DNA of 64,000 bases from Parelaphostrongylus tenuis (Eukaryota > Nematoda > Chromadorea > Rhabditida > Metastrongylidae): assembly GCA_019055375.1 (NCBI GenBank), contig JAHQIW010002051.1:1-64000 (forward strand), read 5' to 3'. This document shows positions 22,111 to 33,062 of this stretch, piece by piece. The notes beneath the pieces are model-generated. The model worked only from the letters and a program-made list of their open reading frames with translations, was not told where the DNA came from and did not search any database. The position numbers and the translations under genes were made by a program. Within the stretch, counting starts at the first letter, position 1. Every line of letters starts with the position of its first letter.

Positions 22111-24530
22111 CTCAACGAGTCATATTTACACGCAATTTTCTTAACAGAATACATACATGACCAACTCAGATAAAACCTTAACCGAAATTGTTAAATTGTA
22201 AAGTAATCAGCTTTTAACTCACCTTGTTTATTGTTTTGTAGTCTAATAGTCAATACGCAGACCAGCGGCGCCGAATCTTACATGGGCAAGGTGTGAGCCT
22301 AGCACAGACCCATGATAATCGATAGGAAATTTGGCGCGAAGTCATGCGTGATCACGAGCATTTATCTTTGCGGTTGAAATTCGAATTTTTGGCATAGGCT
22401 TAATGGAAAAGCTAATCAAATGACTTAACCTCAAAAGAATCTACTAACGGTAGACTCAGGCATTTTTTTCCTTCTTTCTTATTGCTTCAATGCCACTCTC
22501 TTTTATTCCTACCATAGTTTTGTGAGCGATTTCCTTCCTTAATGCATCTTATGGTGTCCAAATTTAATAATGCAGGATTATACAGAAAAGGTATTGATGA
22601 TCGTTCGCCTCTAATCGAAAAAACCGAAAGAATAATCGAAAAAATGAGACATTGTTTTACTTTACCTCATTTAATAGCGACATAACTTTGCCTTGATAGA
22701 CAAATCTGAGGCAAGAAATGTGTTATATCATAATTTATTTTTTTCACTTTTGATATACTGCCACGTCAATGAAGAATCCGACAACGACCCCGCTTTTCAG
22801 GACTACATCGAAGTGTGTGTGGCAGCTATCGCCATTCTACTCAACCATACTACTTCGGCTTTTCAAACGTTAATATTCTTATAATTGTTTCTCAAATCAA
22901 TGAAAAGGGTCATCCTGCATTTTTATACTGGAAGGATGATCTGGAATCTCGTCAAGTACCGATCGGTTTGCCTTCCTCATTTCAAATGTTAGAGCGTTCT
23001 CGGCAAAGAAGAATATCTCGTCGCCCCAGATGCTTCTGCTTATGCACATAAGCAAGATGCACGATTCAATCACAGGCTAATTGGAATAGAAAACGGATTT
23101 CTAGGCTCAAAATATGATCCATTGTATACTAAAAGCAAAAGGAGACATCAGCTTATTGTTTGACTTCTCGACACATTAATTATTTTATCCTGAACTCTCA
23201 CTCGGGAAAACTTGGATGACACGGGAACAGAAAATAAGATCATTGTAACTCACTTAATAGCTAGCGAAAAGACAATATGTGAGATTCCTCCGCACACTCA
23301 GATAGGGAGAAACCGATGTTCGACTAAAAGCGGTAATCAAAGATTGGGCAGGGCGTGGGTGGCATATCCGAACATGTTGATAATAAAACCGATAAACAAA
23401 AGTGATTTTGAGCTGAAACCAATTGCATACGGATTCTAGATGCGGATTTTATTGAGGTCTCAAGAAGAACAGTATTAGAAATTGCAAAATATCAAAGCAT
23501 TGCTCGACAAGCTTCTTAATAATTTTGCCATATTGTCATGTGCAAAAGTATATGTAATTGAAGAATCACATTCAGCCATTTGACGGGTGACAGAGCTCAA
23601 AATAAATCTCGTATCCAGAAGTACTACCTTTCTGTTGATCTCGATAATGTACATCATGTCACTGCTTCATTCTCAAGTAGAAGTAAGACACTCTTTATTG
23701 AAAATCATCCAATGATGCCTGCCTTGTGGTAATTTACTAAATTTGTGTATGAGGGCCAAATCGACATGCAGGTCACTTAGCAGAGTAACTACCACACACG
23801 ACGAAGAGAAACTACTCAAAAATCAGTCAATATTGCGGGAACTTATAATGATAGCTTCATGTCGCCTCAAGAATGAAATAACTTTCCTTCCGACCGCTTT
23901 TTTACAGACTCGTTCAAAACGATGGAATCTAATAAGGATATCACATGTTCTGATTCTTTGTAAACGCCGCAAGGTCGATTGCCCGTCACCATAGTACCAG
24001 GTAATTTCATCATCTGACCTGCAATGATTTATTACTTAGCGTCGATGTCTTTATAGAGGATTATATAACTCCATGGAGTCTGCTGAACTGAGAGAGAGAG
24101 TGCTACGGATGAGTCCCAATAGAACGAAACAGACGCCTATATAGCACTAGACCTACCGGTTCAAAACATGCTATATCCTGATCAAATTTTTTCACATATT
24201 TTGAAACATATCATCTTTACGTTATTTAATTAGCGGTTAGTCTATGCCAAAAATTTGAAATTGATCCGCAAAGATGAATGCTCGCAATCACGCATGACTT
24301 CGCGCCAAATATCCTATCAATTATCATGGGTCTGTGCTAGACTCACACCTTGCCCATGCAAGATTCGGCGCCGCTGGTCTGCGTATTGGGTGTTAGACTA
24401 CACGACAATAAAATTCGGTGAGTTAATAGCTGGTTGCTTTACAAATTAACAATTTCGGTTAAGGTTTTATCTGAGTTGGTCATATATGTGTTTAGTTAAG
24501 AAAATTGCGTGTAAATATGACTCGTTGAGA

Positions 24531-24569
24531 CACTAAAGAAGACAGAAGTGCCGAAACGTCGGCCAGCTG
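24531..24569 (+). ncRNA. Decayed hammerhead-like motif, right arm of T2
   Basis: CACTAAAGAAGACAGAAGTG is followed by CCGAAACGTCGGCC. Same layout and same core change as the left-arm copy. Confidence 0.35.
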
Positions 24570-24599
24570 TTGTATTGTATTGTACTGTCTACACTTGCA

Positions 24600-24870
24600 C
24601 GCTTTAAATACTTTATTGATCTACCTTCAAAGTGTTTTTTCTCAACGTGCAGATCCCAGTACTTCTGGCATTCATTTCGTTTTTTCGTCTTCTTCTGGAA
24701 CGTCGTGGAATATGCGTCGTAGAATAGTGCTATTCACCTTGCGCTCTCCAGGACAGCCTGGCTCTGGCGCTCCTTAAGGAGTTGTTGTTGACTTCTGAGG
24801 AATGTTGGGGTTGAAGCTCGGTTCGGTGCGCGGCGACGAGCATTACGACAACTCGGCCACGGCGCCTCAC
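24600..24870 (-). mobile_element. SINE-A copy 5, in the right arm of T2
   Basis: Reverse-strand counterpart of the left-arm SINE: tail near 24,610-24,660 (CTTTATTGATC, GATCCCAGTACTTCTGGCATT) and head near 24,870 (CTCGGCCACGGCGCCTC). The arms therefore carry convergent SINE heads. Confidence 0.65.
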
Positions 24871-25060
24871 GTCTGTGCTGCGTTTAGTAGATCCTCTTTC
24901 AACATCCTCATGCTTGCCGAATAAAAAATATGCGGAATTGTTCAAATGATGCCAAAGTTAATCGAAAACCGGTTTGGGGAACAGCTTTGTTTTATTGTTT
25001 CATGTGCATAACCCCTATGTCGCTACTTACACATCAGTATGAGCAGAGTTCATCGTGGAT

Positions 25061-26830
25061 TCTTGTCGTTGGACATGTACATGGATTTCCCGCGCTCTAC
25101 GTAATTTCACTAATTGAGTGTCCAAAGTTTTCATGAAAAGTTCCTGTATGTCGCTTAGTTTCACCTCTCCAAATTACTTCAAAGCCATCACAAGCGGGCG
25201 GTCGTTGAGGTTACTCAATAGGTCTGAGACTTTCTGGCCCTTAAAAACTGACTACAATGCGACCCTCCTCCAGTTAAACTAATGTGAAAGTCCTTTCACG
25301 ATGTTAATTTTGATTTATTCATAGGCTATGTATGCGAAAAAATTTCAAATGTTCATGTGCTTCGGATGAATTCTGTGCAAGAAGGCATATCGTATTTTAC
25401 TAGAACTAGTGATTAGTGTAAAAAGTGTGTACGATGGAGAGCACATGTCTGAGTGGTTGTGTAGCTCGTCGCAGCTAGGTGCATGAGTGGTTTTTACCCT
25501 CCTCCCCAACACTGTTTGGTATTAAGCTACGGATGTCTAATGGAACTCCACGGCCAAACTGCTATAAAGTTGCAAGGAGACGTGCTCAAGCAGTAGTCTA
25601 CGATGTTCAAGGAGAGGAAAATTCTGCCTAAATGCTAGAATTAGTGGAATCCTCATAGTGAGAAGAACATCATGACACGAGTCAACTTAAGAAAGTGACA
25701 AATGAGTAATGTAAATTTCTCGCTTATTCATTATTTCGGCATACGAATTATTGAGGGTTCACCAAAAGCATAGGTGCATATAACTTTTCTTGCAGGGCGA
25801 CCAGAAACTAACATGTGGGACAGCATGTTCAATTCATTATATTAATTCTTTTCGGGTATAAGGAGGCAAATGGATATTCAACCTCATTCACTGACCAGAT
25901 ACTTGTTATAGGAGCGTTAGTGATTATTCGAAAGCTTAAATTTGTTAGCCAGTTTTCTAAAAAGTCTTTTTGGCTTTGTTACAGAAGGAAATCCGTTTTG
26001 TATCACACGTGCATATTTCTCGTTGGGTGGAGCTCGCTTTATCGACTACTAATAATCATTCGATAGCGTAATGTCTGCTGACTCCAGCGTTGTGCCTATA
26101 TCCTGAAAGGACCGTTTCTCTCTATCGCAGCAGGGAGAATGAGATTGATTCAAAAGCGCGAGCAAGTGGTTTTTGAACAATCCACGGGCCCTCGGACGAG
26201 GCTGCAAAATGGGCCGACCCGACGATCGATTGATTTTCGAGCACATGAACGTGTTAAGAAAATCTCGTAATATTTGAATGTCTTCGAACCACTGTTGGGT
26301 GCAATCATGATGTTCTGGACTCCTGAATTCCATCAAAGTGATCATAACGATGATTGATTTATCTGTATTCATGCCAAAATAAAACTGTAAAATGGCCAAA
26401 GACCTCACGCTATAGAATGGTGTTCAAAATACAAGCCGTTTATTGCGGTCAGAAAAACTCGTACGCCGAGTTCTCATATGATTTCTTCTTCTGGGGTTGT
26501 AAAGGGGTTTGAGCAGGTAGTTGGGCTCACAATCAAACTTTTCGCTCGCCATTGGAGGCAATATAGATGGAAGCTTTTTTTTCTGCGATGGCATTCTTGT
26601 AGCGCAAGAACCACTTACTATTCCAACTGGTTTTAGTTTCTTCCAATTCAATTTTAGTGTTGGCAGATAAATATCAGGAGGTTCTGATGAGCAAGTTTAT
26701 TTTTCCCACATCGAGGCAAAAGAGGTAGGAGAAAGCCACGATGCCAATATCCAGATGCGACGATCACAGCGACTTTTCAATAAGCCGATATCGAAGCCTT
26801 ATGGGTGGGTAACGCTAGCTGTATCTACAT
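25061..26830. repeat. Outer flank of T2: module shared with T3, then T1-like sequence reversed
   Basis: 25,061 to about 26,230 runs parallel to 30,510-31,550 and contains a diverged SINE-A. 26,250-26,830 is the reverse of 840-1,220 and 1,640-1,800 in T1 (for example CCAGTTGGAATAGTAAGTGG on the minus strand against AACCAGCTAAAATAGTAAGTGG). The segment therefore joins two halves that are separate in the other copies. No conserved ORF. Confidence 0.65.
25440..25700 (+). mobile_element. SINE-A-like copy 6 (diverged)
   Basis: Head GAGCACATGTCTGAGTGG, later CTCAAGCAGTAGTCTACGATG and TTCAAGGAGAGGAAAATTCT, tail AGTGGAATCCTCATAGTGAGAAG. It differs from the main family by many substitutions but keeps the order of blocks. 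Paired with the copy at 30,895. Confidence 0.5.
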
Positions 26831-26879
26831 GATAATTATTTTATGATTAGGGTTAGGTAACGAAAAACAAACAGGGACA

Positions 26880-28930
26880 CTACCATCCATTCCCTTCCAC
26901 AAGCTTTTTACATGGAAGAAAAACCAAATAGCGAACTCGACCCTATATTTCGCGTTTTTTTAAACGAAATTGTGCAAATACTCAACCACTTTCGGCATAG
27001 AAGAATAAGCTCCAATCTGACACACAAACAAAAACAAGGTTTGTTCCAAATCAGGGAGCTCGTAAGATCAAAAACTATCCGTCTATCCGTAAGTGATAAA
27101 GGTGGAGAATTTGTAGTAATTCCAAATCAGCTGGATGTCGGAATAACGGAGAAACATCTTCAGGATGTCTCCCTCTATCACCCATCCTCTGAAAAGTTAT
27201 ATAAAATCCAATGTAAAATCTAAACAAACAATGGGTCAACACGGCAAGTGCAGCGGGTTTGGAAACTTCAGTTATCTCTCGACTCAAGAACAATAATCCT
27301 ATTTGTCCGGTCCTATACCTTCTCATAAAAACACATAAACTTCATCTATTGATGATCCAGTGTCAACCGACCATCAACGTACAAGGTTAGACCTATCATC
27401 AGTTGTATAGGCGGACCTACGGATAGAATAACGTGGTTTCTGAACCTTATTTTTACTCAGGTGCTCAAATTCATACCAACCCATCTACCTAATACCCAAA
27501 CGTTCCTAGATCACCTACGTTGCGCGAAACCAAACAACTCGCACGTAATGGAGTCATTTGATGTTACCTCACTCTATACAAACGTATCAAATGACTCTGC
27601 AATGCAAGCCATTTTCGAACTCTAACTGAAAATGAACAAAAAGTAAATATGTATGGCTTCACAATTCAACAACTAATGACCCTCCTAAAACAATGTCTTA
27701 GTTGTTCAATCTTTCGGTGGTCCGGAAAATACTTTACACACTCAGGGGGTTAGCCATGGGTCAACGTTTAGCACCTAGTCTTCCCATCGCTTTTCTGTAT
27801 AAGATGGAAGCTCTAGTTCTCCTTCACCGCCCATTGCTCTACTGCCGGTATATAGACGATTGCTTCATTGTCTGTTCCACACAAGAGGTTTTGGACAAAT
27901 TTTTGAAGTCTTGAACGGACAGTCAGAGAATATAAAATTTACGCGAGAAAGTCCAAACGGGAGCTGGCTTCCATTCTTAAACATCCAAGTAAGCTTTCGG
28001 ATAGTGGCTATAGTACAAAATGGTATCGAAAACCAAGTAACAAAGACATTTTGGTCAATCACCTTTCCTCTCATCCTTCACACATGAAAAAATCGCTAAT
28101 TAAAAACATGTTTCGAACGGCTAAAAATGTGTGCACAGGAGAAGAAGAAAGGAACGAATCATTAGACTTGGCACGAAAAATTGCCATTTCCAACGGCTAC
28201 AAAACATCTGCTACTTGGGAATATTCAAAAAGTGGAATTAGGTCCCGAAAGAACAATACTCCGCACCTGACTATAGTTCCCTTCAATCTGCCATTTATAT
28301 CAAACGAAATTAGTAGCGCGGTTAAAAGGTGCCTGAAAAGATGCGGTCTTGAAAGTTCCGTGGTAGTTATTGAAGTCCCACCTCCCACTCTACGCCATCA
28401 GCTGATCCGCAATAGACTTTATGATCGATTGTGCAACACCAAAAACTGTATGATCTGCCCTAACGGAAAAGAGGGAGATTCTATGAGATCGGGCACAATT
28501 TATGTACTAACATGTAAAACATGCGGGGAAGAATATATAGGCGAAACGGGTAGACCACTTTTCATCTGCATAAAAGAACATCTAGATAGTAATCTAAAAT
28601 AGATAAAACGAAACCTTTAGGTTTACATGGGGCACAAAAACACAACAACAACGATTTTGATGTGACTGTCACAATCCTAGCGCAGGAATCAAAAACATCC
28701 ACGCGCAAGACTCTTGAGGCATTTTGGATAAACGCCCAAAATCCCGAAATGAATCGGAAGGACGAGTGCGTCACCATTACACCAGATCTCGCGCCCTTTC
28801 TTCGTTTGATCTTCTAATTTGACCTAGGCAGCATATAAATAAAACCATTCGAATCATTCAAATACTTTAATACTACATACGTCCAGGCTCTGAGGAAGGC
28901 GGGTCGCCGAAACGTCAGCCGAACTTCTAC
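26880..28930 (+). pseudogene. Penelope-like retroelement (RT plus GIY-YIG), broken
   Basis: Coding order is preserved although frameshifts and stops break it. The N-terminal part is at 26,912-27,223. RT motif A reads SFDVTSLYTNV near 27,550-27,585, a GLAMGQRLAP motif lies near 27,750 and the catalytic YIDD (YCRYIDDCF) near 27,842-27,870. A 183-codon stretch (28,051-28,602) holds a linker with a Cys cluster (CNTKNCMIC) and the GIY-YIG endonuclease motif (IYVL then YIGETGRP). After a frameshift near 28,602 the C-terminus continues (TLEAFWINAQNPEMNR) to about 28,817. RT plus a C-terminal GIY-YIG nuclease is diagnostic of endonuclease-bearing Penelope-like elements. In an intact element these enzymes copy its own RNA and cut the target. 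Confidence 0.85.
28886..28920 (+). ncRNA. Hammerhead-ribozyme-like motif at the Penelope 3' end
   Basis: GGCT (28,886-28,889) pairs with AGCC (28,917-28,920) as helix I. CTGAGGA (28,890-28,896) fits CUGANGA. GGCG/CGCC (28,898-28,901 and 28,905-28,908) form stem II with a 3-base loop. GAAACGTC (28,909-28,916) supplies the rest of the core with an almost absent stem III. One extra A precedes stem II. Minimal type I hammerheads with tiny stem III are known in Penelope-like elements, and the position just downstream of the GIY-YIG ORF fits. Confidence 0.55.
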
Positions 28931-30014
28931 GACCAATTTACCAACCTCGCGTCACCTAATCAAGATAAGTTTTCTCGATTTTCATATTTTATGATGATTA
29001 TAACAGCTCTGTGATGATGGATAATTCCACTAGCCTAAAAAAAGACTGGTTTAGAAAAATAGCCCAATTTTTCATGAGTTAAAGTTAGCAAAGCAGGCGA
29101 TATAGGTGAAAAATACTTTCATTTGCTAGTTTTCACGTTTTCTTATCGCTTTTCATATTGTTTAACATAAGAAAAGTTTAACAGTAACAGCAACAAAATA
29201 TTAGGAATTTAAAAAATATGCTATTGGCGTAAATAAGTTATCATTTTGCCATCAAGGGAGGCATCAGAATTGTAATTAGAGGAATTTGAAAGAGATTTCA
29301 GCAAATACGTTTTGGCAATTAGCATAAAAATCATCCAGTGTATTAGAACATTGTCAAGTGAGGTTTTTCATTGTATGTGTTCTCTACCGAAGAAGATTCG
29401 ACTCTAACCAAAGCCAAACGATAATAAGGAACGAGGACGAACGACTGTGGGCAACTCACCCAAGTAGTCGGTTTGAAGAGGACCGAGACGTTGAAACGTT
29501 GATCGAAGAAAATTTATTAATCAGCCTGTTTCCAGAATTAAGCCAATACTGTGAAGTTTTGAAAGAACTTTTCTTCGGGAAACGTTCCGATGTCTTCCTT
29601 TCTTCGTAGCGGATGTGATATGGATCAGCCACAACTGCTCCTGTCGTTCTGAGTAATTGTCTTCGTTGCCGTTCAAGTCAAATCGTTCGTGAGGCACAGA
29701 TTAAAGGTTAAACATCACTGGTGTTGTCAACATAGGCAGAATGCACAACCAGTGTCAAATTCACGCAGATTATATTCGGAAGGACGCGGCCATGTTGGAG
29801 AGTGGAGAAATCGTTGAGATTGGTGTGAAGGAGATGCATAGACAGTCTCCACATTTTGATGTCCAGTCGAAAGAAGTTTAAACTATTTCCCATATGAATT
29901 ATCACGTCAGTAGGAATACCACTGTGTCCTTTGGTTTTCTCTTCTATTATGTCAAATTATGTGCTGCGATAGGTGGTGTTACTATGTTTGAGAACAGTTT
30001 GCGTGAATAATTCT
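28931..30014. other. Unassigned DNA with an F repeat copy
   Basis: 29,380-29,520 contains an F repeat in reverse (AGTCGTTCGTCCTCGTT and GAGTCGAATCTTCTTC on the minus strand). An 83-codon plus ORF (29,358-29,609) overlaps it and is probably incidental. The rest shows no feature I can support. Confidence 0.4.
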
Positions 30015-30064
30015 GTTGAATGTTAGCCAGCTGCCGTACTGCATTGTACTGTCATATTTAGGCA

Positions 30065-30330
30065 CTGTAAACACTTTATTGATCCATCTTCAGCGTGCTC
30101 TTTCCAATGTGAGGATCGCAGTACTTCCAGTATTCAATTCGTTTTTTCGTCTTCTTCTTGAACGTCATAGAATATGGTTGAGCGAGTCACCTTGCAATCT
30201 CGCGGATAGCCTGACTCTTGCGTTCCATAAGCCGATGTTATTGACTGCCTGGAAAAGTTTGAGGGTGGAGCTCGGTTGCATGCGCGCCGCAATCGATCAT
30301 CTCAACCACTCAGCCACGGCGCCTCGCTTC
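30065..30330 (-). mobile_element. SINE-A copy 7
   Basis: Reverse strand: head near 30,330 (GAGGCGCCGTGGCTGAGTGG), middle near 30,165 (ATATTCTATGACGTTCAAGAAG), tail near 30,070-30,130 (AAGTACTGCGATCCTCAC, GGATCAATAAAG). The head A-box here is among the best preserved of the family. Confidence 0.65.
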
Positions 30331-30894
30331 TACACTGCACCCAGTGAATCGCCTATGACAACCTCGTGCTCTCTGAATAAGAAATGTACGGAATTTTTCG
30401 ATCAGTGCCAAGGTCAATCGATAGACGGTCTTAGGAAGAGCTTTTTTCTATTGTATCATGTGCACTAGCTCTATGTATTCACATGTACTGCCCTATAAGC
30501 AGAGTTCATTGTGCTACTTGTGTAATTGGACATGCAAATTGATTTTCCTACTCTAAGTTTTTTTTCATTAAGTGCTCAAAGTTCTCACCAAAAACTACTG
30601 TATCTCGGTCAGTTTCCGCCTCTTCAAGTGACTAAACGCCACCCAAACAGGCGGTCGTCAAGTCCGTCAGTAGGTCGTGGCTTCCTGCTCCTCCAAACTG
30701 ACTCCGATGCGTTTCCTCCACCGGTCAAACCAACGTAAAAAGTTCTTCTTAGATGTTCATTTGAATATTTATAAGCGATGTACGCGAGAAAGATTCAGAT
30801 GCTCATGTGTTATGGATGAGTTCTGTGCAAGGAGGCATACTGTATTTCAGGAGAATTAGCACTTAGCGTAAATGGTGTGGGAGAGGGAGGGGTA

Positions 30895-31110
30895 ATGTCT
30901 CAGTGGTTATGATGCTCATCGTAACTAGGTGCAAAAGTGATTTCCATCCCAACTCTGTCCGGCAGTCAACAACGGACGTCTTTAAGAATACCACACTGCT
31001 CTGAAAGTTTCAAGGAGACGTGCTCAACCAGTAGTCTACGACGTTCAAGGAGACTATAAGGCGACTTGAATGCAGTAAGTAGTGGAGTCGGTACGGTGAG
31101 AAAAAGTATT
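30895..31110 (+). mobile_element. SINE-A-like copy 8 (diverged)
   Basis: GTAATGTCTCAGTGGTTATGATGC, CTCAACCAGTAGTCTACGACG, TTCAAGGAGACTATAAGGCGA, and tail AGTGGAGTCGGTACGGTGAGAAAAAG. Same subtype as the copy at 25,440. Confidence 0.5.
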
Positions 31111-31560
31111 GCGACACGAATCGTGTGTAATAAGTATTGAAAAACTCTTGTTTGACTATTGTTTCGGTATACGAATTATCAAAGTTTCACTCACAGCATG
31201 GGTGCATATATCTGTTCCTGCGCGACGACCGAAAACTGAAATCTGTGAGGATCACGGTTGGATTGATTATATCGGTTCTATTCAATTACGAAGGGACAAA
31301 TGAATGGGAATTAAAGTTGTTACAGAAGGAGATCCTTGCGTCTCACACGCGCATATTTCTCACCGGACAGAGCTCTTTCCTTGGACTAATGGTAATCATT
31401 CGATACGTAGCTCGCTGATTTCGACGCTAGGCTTATATCCTGGAAAGACCGTTTCTGTGCAACTTAGCAAGAAAAAGAATTTGAATCCACATGCGCGAGG
31501 AAGTGGTTTTCAGCCAACTGACGGGCCGTTGGGTGAGGAGGTAAAGTGGGCAAAAAAAAA

Positions 31561-32517
31561 GAAAAGAAAAATGTGACACTTTTTATTCTAGTACCAAGAG
31601 TCGACAGTAATTATCAGAGACTCCAGAACAGTCGTTTAGATGGCATATAGAAGTTGTCACTGAATGTAGAAGATCTCAATGGATCACAGGAAAACAACTA
31701 CACTGCGTCGCAAAATCCTACGACAGGATCGCCTGAAGCGGAGGAACAACTATATTAAACCACAAAAGGACGATTTGCAAACCAGTAATCATGTACGAGC
31801 TCATTTTAAGACTGCTCCTTGTTGGACTAAGATAGAAGTGCCAGTTTTCATTCCAACTTTATTAAATAACTGATAAGCAAAATCGTATCACCAAATGCTG
31901 AGATGTAGGTTTATCTGTGCACTGTGGGTGATTGCATTGAACACCGTAGTGTTACAAACAATATTTGGTACTTTTATCCTATCCGTTCCCATACTCGATA
32001 AAAGCGCATCTTTCGCCTTTTCTACACATTTTAGTAGCTCAAAAGTCGGGCTGTGTCTGAATCTCGTAATAACTAAAGAAATGTGGAATTTCTCACGGAC
32101 CGTCCTTTTCTACTTCGATCACAACTTCGGAAGTCTGTATAACTTGTACCTTTGGTTATTCTTGAGTGGCCTCTGTTTTTACGCCGTAACAATGAGATTA
32201 AGATATTATTTCATACTCAAGCATTTTTCGTTGAGCAAAGCTTTTCCTCAGAAAATTCAATAATTTTTGGATAGCACAAATTCTGGCGTATTCAATAGCG
32301 TTTTTGGTTTGTGGTTTTTCAAAAACTTTTTATTGCTTTGCAACACCGAAATTAAGAATGCATTTCACATGCTGCGCGCATGCATTGCACCGGTGTGTGG
32401 ATGGATTTCACAACATTACCATCAGGCTATCGCCTTTCAATAATCAATCACTAGCCTGAACTTTGAGGTTTTCATTAATAAGCTTGTTTTTCAAGTAGAA
32501 TACTTTAATCGTGCTAT
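31561..32517. other. Unassigned DNA; one hydrophobic ORF
   Basis: A plus ORF of 122 codons (31,895-32,263) encodes a strongly hydrophobic product with two or three possible membrane segments (for example FYFDHNFGSLYNLYLWLFLS), but it matches no family I know, AT-rich DNA readily produces such frames, and no splice context supports it. 31,555-31,570 is an A-rich run. Confidence 0.3.
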
Positions 32518-33051
32518 CACCTGTATCACCTGTCGTCCCGTTGATCGTCGAGTGACTCGAGCGGGTACCAGCAACTCTTCCATTTTTCCCTATCGCGTGC
32601 AAGAGTAGCCCAGTGGGTCCTCGTCGCTCTAGGAATTCGCTGAGCATCATATCTTTCTTCCATCGCTTTCGTGAAGAAATCGGACCAACGGGTCAGTGGT
32701 CTTCCTTTATAGCGCTTGACGTCCCGAGGAATCCAGTCGGTAACGGCTCTCGTCCATCGGTTGTCGTTGAAGCGCATCACGTGTCCGGCCCACCTTATTT
32801 TCGATATCCTGGCGTGTAGAACGGCGCCTCTGATTTTCGATCGTTGACGTAGGTCGGAACTTCGGATCCTTTCTCTCATTTGCGAGATGCGGGATACTCC
32901 TAGCATCGACCTTTCGACTGCGCGTTCGATAACGGCAAGTGATCTTTCATCCTGCTTACGTAGCGACCAGGTTTCTGCTGCATACGTTAGGGCAGGGATA
33001 ATTGTCGAGTCGAAAAGGTGGGCACGGAGTCGGATGTTCTTTGTCCTCTTC
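32518..33051 (-). mobile_element. RTE LINE R3, short fresh 5'-truncated insertion
   Basis: Minus-strand RTE 3' end, tail (ATCACCTG repeats on the plus strand) at 32,518, truncated at about 33,051. It is flanked by the perfect 11-bp duplication AATCGTGCTAT at 32,507-32,517 and 33,052-33,062. The reading frame is intact across the whole insert ([13 protein letters not shown] to the terminal DDQRDDR stop) and almost identical to the 41-kb copy, so this is a recent event. It encodes only the C-terminal region, no catalytic residues. Confidence 0.95.
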
Positions 33052-33062
33052 AATCGTGCTAT

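Larger units (their letters stand above)
21592..25060. mobile_element. T-family element T2 with roughly 820-bp inverted terminal arms
   Basis: The left arm (21,592 to about 22,405) and right arm (about 24,236 to 25,060) are inverted copies of each other with high identity over their whole length. Both start at the outside with ACGATGAACTCTGCTCATACTGATG, pass through a SINE-A module, a CAATA microsatellite and a GACGTTTCGGC motif, and end inside near TTTTGGCATAG. The central roughly 1.8 kb matches T1 (about 2,650-4,040) reversed. No transposase or RT frame is visible in the centre, so the element looks non-autonomous or dead. Confidence 0.8.
30015..31560 (+). repeat. T-family copy T3
   Basis: Parallel to about 24,570-26,230 with moderate divergence: a reversed SINE-A module, a region ending in GGCGGTCGTCAAG, a plus-strand SINE-A-like module and a right part with ATATCCTGGAAAGACCG. 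The left end (CAGCTGCCGTACTGCATTGTACTGTC) corresponds to the CAATA microsatellite border of T2. It has no second arm. Confidence 0.7.

Noticed and set aside
21592..25060. T2 as a Helitron or classical cut-and-paste DNA transposon
   Set aside because: No transposase or RepHel motif, no short terminal repeat with a known signature, and no clear target duplication at 21,592 and 25,060.
31895..32263. 122-codon hydrophobic ORF as a membrane protein gene
   Set aside because: AT-rich DNA gives hydrophobic frames by chance, and there are no splice sites, no related copy and no motif. Kept only as a remark on the interval.
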